Origin: Actinomadura latina NBRC 106108 | GTDB lineage: Bacteria; Actinomycetota; Actinomycetes; Streptosporangiales; Streptosporangiaceae | DNA: 64,000 nt | Direction of reading: 5' to 3' | Assembly (NCBI RefSeq): GCF_001552195.1 | Contig: NZ_BCQS01000004.1 | Span: 1 to 64,000, forward strand | Shown here: positions 58,832 through 64,000 of the stretch, in pieces | How positions within the stretch are numbered: the stretch's first letter is position 1 | How the letters are laid out: each line of letters opens with the position of its first letter | Position numbers and translations under genes: made by a program | The notes under the pieces: model-generated | The model's database searches: none | What the model saw: the letters and a program-made list of their open reading frames with translations, nothing else | Told to the model about the DNA's origin: nothing

Positions 58832-59683
58832 ATGCGGGTTCATGTGGGGTGCGCGATGTGGGCGCACGCGCGATGGCAGGGACGGTTCCTGCCCCCGGCG
58901 CTGCCCCCGGGCGAGCGGCTGCGCGCCTACGCGAGCTGGTGCGACGCGGTGGAGGGCAACACGACCTTCTACGCGACACCCGCGCGGAGCGCGGTGGAGT
59001 CGTGGGCGGAGCAGACCGAGCCGGGCTTCCGGTTCGTGGTGAAGCTGCCGAAGACGATCACGCACGAGCGGCGGCTCGCGGGGTTCGAGGAGGACCTCCG
59101 GTCGTTCCTGTGGGCGATGGAGCCGCTGGAGTCGCGGACGCACGCCCTCTGGGTGCAGCTGCCGGGCTCGTTCGGTCCCGGCGGCCTGGGGACGCTGGCC
59201 GGGTTCCTGCGCGGGCTCCCCACCGCGCACCGGTACGCCGTCGAGGTGCGCCATCGGGCGTTCTTCGAGGACGCGCGGTCCGCGCGCGACCTGGAGCGGG
59301 TGCTCGGGCAGGCCGGGGCCGAGTGGGTTCCGTTCGACACCACCGCCTTCTTCGCGAGCCCGCCGACCAGCGACGCCGAACGGGACGCGTGGACGAAGAA
59401 GCCGCGCGTGCCGCGCCGCTCCGCCGCGCTGACCGAGCGCCCGATCGTCCGCTACCTCGGACGGGACGACACCGACCGCACCGTGGAGGGCTGGCGGTTC
59501 TGGGTGGAGAAGGCCGTGGAATGGGTCCGCGAGGGACGCTCCCCGACCGTGTTCGTCCACACGCCGGACAACGCGGACGCGCTCCCCCTGGCCCGCCGCT
59601 TCCACGACGAGGTCCGGGCGCGGGCACCGGAGGTCGAGCCGCTGCCGGAGCCGGCGCCGGCGGAGCCGCCCACCCTGTTCTAG
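58832..59683 (+). CDS. DUF72 (YecE-like) TIM-barrel protein
   Basis: A 283-residue protein starting RVHVGCAMWAH. It has the DUF72 hallmarks: VEGNTTFYATPARSAVESW, FVVKLPKTITHERRL, LWVQLPGSFGPGG, YAVEVRHRAFF and a terminal FVHTPDNADALPLARRF. The family adopts a TIM barrel, and its biochemical role is unresolved. It is divergent from the AI-2E gene, and its 3' end overlaps the convergent GntR gene by 4 bases. Confidence 0.9.
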   Translation: MRVHVGCAMWAHARWQGRFLPPALPPGERLRAYASWCDAVEGNTTFYATPARSAVESWAEQTEPGFRFVVKLPKTITHERRLAGFEEDLRSFLWAMEPLESRTHALWVQLPGSFGPGGLGTLAGFLRGLPTAHRYAVEVRHRAFFEDARSARDLERVLGQAGAEWVPFDTTAFFASPPTSDAERDAWTKKPRVPRRSAALTERPIVRYLGRDDTDRTVEGWRFWVEKAVEWVREGRSPTVFVHTPDNADALPLARRFHDEVRARAPEVEPLPEPAPAEPPTLF

Positions 59684-60423
59684 GTCTCCTCGTTGTTCTG
59701 GGTCTCCTCGTTCCAGGTCTCGTCGCCGGCGTCCAGCATCGCCCGGGTGGCCTCGTCGACGATGTCGCGCATGGCGCGTTCGGCGGCGTCCGCGTCCCCC
59801 GCCTGGACGGCCTGCGCGACCTCCGCGTGCCAGCGGATCGCGGCCGGCTCCGGATGGGCGGGCATCAGGTGGTGGTGGGTGCGGCCGGCGAGGACGGCGG
59901 CGACCACGCCGCTGAGCCCGGCCATCATCTCGTTGCCGGACGCCTCCAGCAGCGTCCGGTGGAACACGATGTCCGCGACGAGGTAGGCCTCCAGGTCGCC
60001 GGACCGGCCGTGCACCGCCATGTCCATGACGGCGCCGGTCAGCGTGCCGCAATGCGCGGGCGTGGCGCGGCGGGCGGCGAGCGCGGCGGCGACCGGCTCC
60101 AGCCCGCGGCGCAGCTCGCCGAGGGAGCGCAACTGCTCGTCGCGGCCCGCGCCGTCCAGCCGCCAGCCGATGATCTGCGGGTGGAAGAGGTTCCACCGCG
60201 CCCGCTCGGCGACCGTGATGCCGACCCGGCGGCGGCTGGTGACCATGCCCATCGACTCCAGGACGCGGATCGCCTCCCGCACCACCGACCGGGAGACCCC
60301 GAACCGGGCCTCCAGCTGCTCGATCCGCAGCACCTCGCCGGCGTCGAGCTCGCCGGACGTGATCAGCGTGCCGAGCCGGTCGAGGACGCTGCCGTGCAGC
60401 CCGGCCTGCGGGTTGTCCACCAT
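59680..60423 (-). CDS. GntR/FadR-subfamily regulator
   Basis: A 247-residue regulator. The N-terminal winged helix reads LGTLITSGELDAGEVLRIEQ, then GVSRSVVREAIRVLESMGMV. The all-helical FCD effector domain has DIVFHRTLLEASGN and HAEVAQAVQAGDADAAER, with histidines placed for a metal or carboxylate site. It is divergent from a GntP-type gluconate permease, so gluconate or a related sugar acid is the likely effector. A palindrome at 60469-60481 between the two genes is the probable operator. Confidence 0.9.
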   Translation of the reverse strand: MVDNPQAGLHGSVLDRLGTLITSGELDAGEVLRIEQLEARFGVSRSVVREAIRVLESMGMVTSRRRVGITVAERARWNLFHPQIIGWRLDGAGRDEQLRSLGELRRGLEPVAAALAARRATPAHCGTLTGAVMDMAVHGRSGDLEAYLVADIVFHRTLLEASGNEMMAGLSGVVAAVLAGRTHHHLMPAHPEPAAIRWHAEVAQAVQAGDADAAERAMRDIVDEATRAMLDAGDETWNEETQNNEET

Positions 60424-60468
60424 GGCCCAATCATCACACGAAGCGCGATAGACCCTGCATAAAGGTCT

Positions 60469-60481
60469 GATTTGTCAAATC
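60469..60481. promoter_or_regulatory. Probable GntR operator
   Basis: GATTTGTCAAATC is a perfect 6-bp inverted repeat around a central T, within the AT-rich divergent region between the GntR and GntP genes. AAAG and CTTT-like flanks extend the symmetry loosely. Control of both genes is inferred. Confidence 0.65.
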
Positions 60482-60558
60482 TTTCCCTTGTAAAGAGCAG
60501 GTCAATACGGTCACACTCGGGCAGACATCATCTTCGCCTCGCTCCCGGAGGATGACGA

Positions 60559-61941
60559 ATGCACCCGATCCTGCTGGCGGCGGCGCCGGCGGCCTCGAGC
60601 GGGCGGCTCGTGCCGGCGGCGCTCGCCGGAATCGCGCTGATCGTCGTGCTCATCACCTACTTCAAGGTCCACCCCTTCCTGAGCCTCACCCTCGGCGCCC
60701 TGCTGGTCGGCGGCATCGCCGGGCTCCCCATGGCCGACACCATCGACGCGTTCGGCAAGGGCTTCGGCGACACCGCGGCAGGCGTCGGCGCGCTCATCGC
60801 GCTCGGCGCGATGTTCGGCAAGCTGCTGGCCGACTCCGGCGGCGCCGACCAGATCGTCGACACCATCGTCGGACGGTCCGGGCGCGCGTTCCTGCCGTGG
60901 GCGATGGCCCTCGTCGGCGCGGTGATCGGGCTGCCGATGTTCTTCGAGATCGGCCTCGTCCTGCTGATGCCGGTCATCTTCCTGGTGGCGCGCCGCTCGG
61001 GCCTGTCGCTCATCGCGGTCGGCATCCCGACGCTGGCCGGGCTGTCCGCGATGCACGGGCTCGTCCCGCCGCACCCCGGGCCGCTCGTCGCCATCGACGC
61101 GCTCAAGGCCGACCTCGGCCTCACCCTCGGCCTCGGCGTGCTGGTCGCGATCCCGACGGTCGCCCTGTCCGGCCCGGTGTTCGCCCGGTACGCGTCCCGC
61201 TGGGTGGACGTCATGCCGCCGCACCTCTACGTCGACGAGTCCGAGGACGGGAAGGCTCCGGAGGAGGGCCGGAAACGCCCGTCGTTCCCCGTCACCCTCG
61301 CCACCGTCCTCCTGCCCGTCGTGCTGATGCTGGGCAAGGCCGTCGCCGACATCGCGCTGGACGAGGACGGCGCGGTCCGCACGATCCTCGACAACCTCGG
61401 CACCCCGCTGATCGCGCTGCTCATCGCGGTCGTCGCCGGGATGTTCACCCTCGGCCTCGGCGCGGGCATGGACCGGCGGTCGGTCTCCGCGACGCTGACC
61501 GAGTCGCTGCCGCCCATCGCCGGGATCCTGCTGATCGTGGCGGCCGGCGGCGGCTTCAAGCAGACGCTGATCGCGACGGGGATCGGCGAGCTGGTCGCCG
61601 ACTGGGTCAAGGACAGCGGGTTCTCGGTGCTGTTCCTGGCGTGGCTGGTCGCCGTCCTGATCCGGCTGGCCACCGGCTCGGCGACCGTCGCCACCGTCAC
61701 CGCCGCCGGGATCCTCGCGCCGCTGGCCGGCGCGCTCGACACCGGCGAGACCTCGCTGCTCGTGCTGGCGATCGGCGCCGGCTCGCTGTTCTTCTCGCAC
61801 GTCAACGACGCGGGCTTCTGGCTGGTGAAGGAGTACTTCGGGCTCGGCGTCGGGCAGACGATCAAGACCTGGTCGCTGATGGAGACCATCGTCTCGGTGT
61901 GCGGCCTGGTCTTCGTCCTGCTGCTGAACCTCGTCATTTAG
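60559..61941 (+). CDS. gntP: GntP-family gluconate:H+ symporter
   Basis: A 460-residue polytopic permease with the GntP signature: FKVHPFLSLTLGALLVGGIA, FGKGFGDTAAGVGALIALG, MHGLVPPHPGPLVAID and FFSHVNDAGFWLVKEYFG. Length and about 12-14 spans fit the family. GGAGG lies 8 bases before the ATG. Members import gluconate or related hydroxy acids. It is divergent from the GntR gene and no kinase follows, so substrate phosphorylation must be encoded elsewhere. Confidence 0.92.
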   Translation: MHPILLAAAPAASSGRLVPAALAGIALIVVLITYFKVHPFLSLTLGALLVGGIAGLPMADTIDAFGKGFGDTAAGVGALIALGAMFGKLLADSGGADQIVDTIVGRSGRAFLPWAMALVGAVIGLPMFFEIGLVLLMPVIFLVARRSGLSLIAVGIPTLAGLSAMHGLVPPHPGPLVAIDALKADLGLTLGLGVLVAIPTVALSGPVFARYASRWVDVMPPHLYVDESEDGKAPEEGRKRPSFPVTLATVLLPVVLMLGKAVADIALDEDGAVRTILDNLGTPLIALLIAVVAGMFTLGLGAGMDRRSVSATLTESLPPIAGILLIVAAGGGFKQTLIATGIGELVADWVKDSGFSVLFLAWLVAVLIRLATGSATVATVTAAGILAPLAGALDTGETSLLVLAIGAGSLFFSHVNDAGFWLVKEYFGLGVGQTIKTWSLMETIVSVCGLVFVLLLNLVI

Positions 61942-61989
61942 CGGACGGGGCCGGACGGCGGCGGAGGCCGGCACGCGGGGCCCGGGGCC

Positions 61990-62004
61990 GGGACGTTCGG
62001 CCCT
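61990..62004 (+). promoter_or_regulatory. DosR-like box upstream of CBS/CoA-transferase genes
   Basis: GGGACGTTCGGCCCT fits the window-derived pattern GGGACcTTcGGCcCT at 14 of 15 positions and lies 97 bases before the CBS gene at 62101. It is the best-matching copy, about 34 kb from the main cluster of boxes. Confidence 0.6.
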
Positions 62005-62100
62005 GGGCCTCCGCCGCGCACCGGGCGATCATGGAGGGCAGGGGTCAGGAAGACCCGCTCGGGTAGGTGAACGGCGTCCTCGCCGGAAGGAGAAGAGGCC

Positions 62101-62718
62101 ATGCTGGTCCGGGAGGCGATGACCTCGCCCGTCGTGACGATCCCGCGGACGGCCACGGTCCGCCAGGCGATCCGCGTCCTGCACGAGCACGACATCACCG
62201 CCCTGCCCGTCGTGGACGAGACCGGGCGGCTGGCCGGCATCGTCAGCGAGATGGATCTCCTGAGCGGCGTGTTCGAGCGGGACCCGCGGGCCTTCGCCCG
62301 GCCGGTGGCGACGCCGGCGAACCCGGCGCCGCGCCTGGTGGATGAGGTCATGACCCGCGAGGTGGAGACCGCGCGGCCCAACACCGACGTGGCGACGCTC
62401 GCCGACACGATGATGCGGACGCGGATCAAGAGCGTCCCGGTACTGGCCGATTCCGGCATCGTCGGCATCGTCAGCCGCCGCGACCTCATCGCGATCCTCG
62501 CCCGCGGCGACGCCCGCATCCGCGACGACGTGCTCGCCGCGCTCGACGAGTACGGGCCGGACGGGCGGCGCTGGGACGTCTCGGTGCGGGACGGCGCCGT
62601 CGAGCTGCGCGGCGGCGGCGCGGACGAGCCGGCCCGCCGGGTCGCCGGCATCCTCGCCCGCACCGTCCCCGGCGTCACCCGCGTCTCGATCCAGGAAACG
62701 ACCCAGGGGCAGGCCTGA
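62101..62718 (+). CDS. CBS-domain protein with BON-like C-terminus
   Basis: A 205-residue protein. CBS domain 1 runs from ~3-58 (MLVREAMTSPVVTIPRTATV), CBS domain 2 from ~80-138 (VDEVMTREVETARPNTDVAT), and a short beta segment (WDVSVRDGAVELRG) resembles a BON domain. GAAGGAG precedes the ATG. It belongs to the same family as the CBS-BON protein at 21193 and has a DosR-like box upstream. It probably senses adenine nucleotides during low-energy stress. TGATG overlap with the CoA-transferase gene shows a two-gene operon. Confidence 0.88.
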   Translation: MLVREAMTSPVVTIPRTATVRQAIRVLHEHDITALPVVDETGRLAGIVSEMDLLSGVFERDPRAFARPVATPANPAPRLVDEVMTREVETARPNTDVATLADTMMRTRIKSVPVLADSGIVGIVSRRDLIAILARGDARIRDDVLAALDEYGPDGRRWDVSVRDGAVELRGGGADEPARRVAGILARTVPGVTRVSIQETTQGQA

Positions 62719-63950
62719 TGCGCCTCATCTCCGAATCCCATCTCGGCACCGTCCTCGCCGGCCTGCCGGGACGGCCGCGGGTCGTCGTCGGCGGCAACTT
62801 CGCCACCCCGCGCCGCGCCCTCGCCGTCCTGGACGAGGCGGTCCCCGAGTACCGGCTGTTCATGCTCAACGCGCAGGGTGAGCTGCCGGACCGCGACGGC
62901 GTCGAGCTGGAGACGCCGTTCGTCGGCGCCGGCATGCGGGGGCGCGCGAACCTGCGGTACTTCCCGTCGCGGCTGTCGCTCGTCCCGAACCTGCTGCAGG
63001 AGTCGCTGCCGCCCGACGTCGTGATCGTCCAGACGTCCACGCCGCGCAACGGGACGGTGTCGCTCGGCATCGAGGTCAACATCCTGCCCGCGGCCGTCGA
63101 GGCGGTGCGCGCCCGCGGCGGGCTGGTGATCGCGCAGCTCAACCCGCGCATGCCCTACACCTTCGGGGACGCCGTCATGGCGGTGGACGAGATCGACTAC
63201 GCGATCGAGTCCGGCGAGCCCCTCGCGAACCCGGTGCCGCGGCCGCCCGGCGACGTCGCCCGCGAGATCGGCGGCCGGGTGGCGCGGCTCGTCCCCGAGC
63301 GGGGCACGCTGCAGCTCGGCATCGGCGCCGTCCCCGACGCGGTGCTCGCCTCGCTGCTCGACCGCCGCGGCCTCGGGATCTGGTCGGAGATGTTCAGCGA
63401 CGGGGTCCTGGCGCTGGAGAAGGCCGGGGCGCTCGACCCCGACACGCCGATCACCGCGTCGTTCGCGTTCGGCGGCGAGGAGCTCTACGACTGGGCCGAC
63501 CGGAACGAGCGCGTCCGGATGCTGCGCACCGAGAAGACCAACGACCCGAGCCTGATCGCACACCGGCCCCGGCTGGTGTCGGTGAACTCCGCGCTGCAGG
63601 TCGACCTGTACGCGCAGGCCAACGCCAGCCGGGTGCGCGGGGTGATCTACTCGGGGTTCGGCGGGCAGACCGACTTCGTGGTGGGCGCGCTGCACTCCCC
63701 CGGCGGCCGGGCCGTCATCGCGCTCCCGTCCTGGCATCCGAAGGCGGACGTGTCCACGGTCATCCCGCGGCTGTCCGGGCCGGTCACCTCGTTCCAGCAC
63801 AGCTTCATCGTCAGCGAGCAGGGCACGGCCACGATCTGGGGCCGCGACTCGTTGTCGCAGGCCCAGCAGATCGTGGACCGGGTGGCGCACCCGTCCGCCC
63901 GCGACGAGCTGCGCGAGCAGGGGCGCGAGCTGGGCTTCCCGCTGCGCTGA
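62718..63950 (+). CDS. Acetyl-CoA hydrolase/CoA-transferase family protein
   Basis: A 410-residue family I CoA-transferase of the acetyl-CoA hydrolase/4-hydroxybutyrate CoA-transferase group. The likely catalytic Glu lies in FAFGGEELYDW and the CoA/oxyanion loop in YSGFGGQTDFVVGALHSPGG. VNILPAAVEA and LQLGIGAVPDAV complete the family pattern. It is co-transcribed with the CBS protein behind a DosR-like box. During hypoxia such an enzyme could make acetate and conserve energy, or recycle CoA. Confidence 0.88.
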   Translation: MRLISESHLGTVLAGLPGRPRVVVGGNFATPRRALAVLDEAVPEYRLFMLNAQGELPDRDGVELETPFVGAGMRGRANLRYFPSRLSLVPNLLQESLPPDVVIVQTSTPRNGTVSLGIEVNILPAAVEAVRARGGLVIAQLNPRMPYTFGDAVMAVDEIDYAIESGEPLANPVPRPPGDVAREIGGRVARLVPERGTLQLGIGAVPDAVLASLLDRRGLGIWSEMFSDGVLALEKAGALDPDTPITASFAFGGEELYDWADRNERVRMLRTEKTNDPSLIAHRPRLVSVNSALQVDLYAQANASRVRGVIYSGFGGQTDFVVGALHSPGGRAVIALPSWHPKADVSTVIPRLSGPVTSFQHSFIVSEQGTATIWGRDSLSQAQQIVDRVAHPSARDELREQGRELGFPLR

Positions 63951-63956
63951 CGCGGC

Positions 63957-64000
63957 CTACCCGGCGGCCTTGGCCTTCTTCTTCCCGCCCTTCCGCCCCT
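63957..64000 (-). CDS. C-terminal end of a Lys-rich protein (partial)
   Basis: The last 13 codons and stop (TAG at 63957-63959) of a minus-strand gene that continues past the right edge. The visible tail reads GRKGGKKKAKAAG, a basic low-complexity end like those of nucleic-acid-binding proteins. It is convergent with the CoA-transferase gene, 6 bases away. Nothing more can be said. Confidence 0.4.
   Translation of the reverse strand, partial: GRKGGKKKAKAAG

Noticed and set aside
1-64000. tRNA, rRNA, CRISPR arrays, complete insertion sequences or prophage genes
   Set aside because: Looked for clover-leaf-like repeats, regular direct repeats with spacers, transposase and integrase motifs; none convincing.

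Overview
The window is very GC-rich and densely coded. It uses many GTG and TTG starts, and start/stop overlaps (ATGA, GTGA, TGATG) recur inside operons. With an Lsr2 protein, a complete RsbRST stressosome set, DosR-like boxes and a class E sortase, this points to a soil actinobacterium. An Actinomadura-like (Thermomonosporaceae) relative is a guess. No tRNA, rRNA, CRISPR array, phage or complete insertion sequence was seen. All function calls rest on reading translated sequence by eye; no database search was run.

Region by region. (1) 0.1-6.8 kb: a five-gene operon behind a near-consensus iron (IdeR/DtxR) box. It holds a PaaA-like di-iron protein, an unknown protein, a benzoate-CoA-ligase-like enzyme, a PabC-like PLP enzyme and a PabAB aminodeoxychorismate synthase. 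Together they could make and activate p-aminobenzoate for an unknown product. A receiver-degenerate LuxR regulator is convergent. (2) 7-8.5 kb: Lsr2, an isochorismatase-fold hydrolase and a 56-residue membrane peptide. (3) 8.5-19.7 kb: partner-switching stress signalling. The operon runs RsbR-RsbS-RsbT, an ATPase/PP2C fusion, a hybrid kinase and a REC-GAF-PP2C, with two STAS proteins and a 1391-residue sensor kinase/phosphatase beside it. No sigma factor is present. (4) 20-27.7 kb: universal stress proteins, a CBS-BON protein, a zinc alcohol dehydrogenase, a DUF4389 membrane protein and an OsmC protein. Most have 15-bp DosR/DevR-like boxes (GGGACcTTcGGCcCT) upstream. A LacI/MFS pair with its own operator is embedded.

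(5) 27.7-57.6 kb: the main item. Ten upstream regions carry copies of one three-half-site operator, GAAAC-N3-GTTTC-N7-GAAAC. One copy lies upstream of an IclR-family gene (39.6 kb), so this looks like a single autoregulated regulon. Its members are a reductase-like protein, a flavoprotein dehydrogenase, a two-cupin protein, a set of WxL/DUF916-like and neocarzinostatin-fold surface proteins with a sortase, a flavin-monooxygenase/aldehyde-dehydrogenase operon, a secreted hydrolase, and a ten-gene operon at 48.4-57.6 kb. That last operon encodes lookalikes of plant chlorophyll-breakdown enzymes: a NOL/NYC1-type chlorophyll b reductase-like SDR, a chlorophyllase-like hydrolase, a Rieske oxygenase (the pheophorbide a oxygenase class) and two red-chlorophyll-catabolite-reductase-like proteins. 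A beta-barrel protein, a racemase/decarboxylase-superfamily enzyme and a second esterase-like hydrolase accompany them. My leading hypothesis is a bacterial tetrapyrrole (chlorophyll) capture and breakdown system, with surface binding, secreted hydrolysis, ring opening, reduction and downstream oxidation under one regulator.

(6) 57.6-64 kb: an AI-2E-type transporter, a DUF72 protein, a GntR regulator divergent from a GntP gluconate permease, a second DosR-like box before a CBS protein and an acetyl-CoA hydrolase/transferase, and the Lys-rich C-terminus of a gene running off the right edge.
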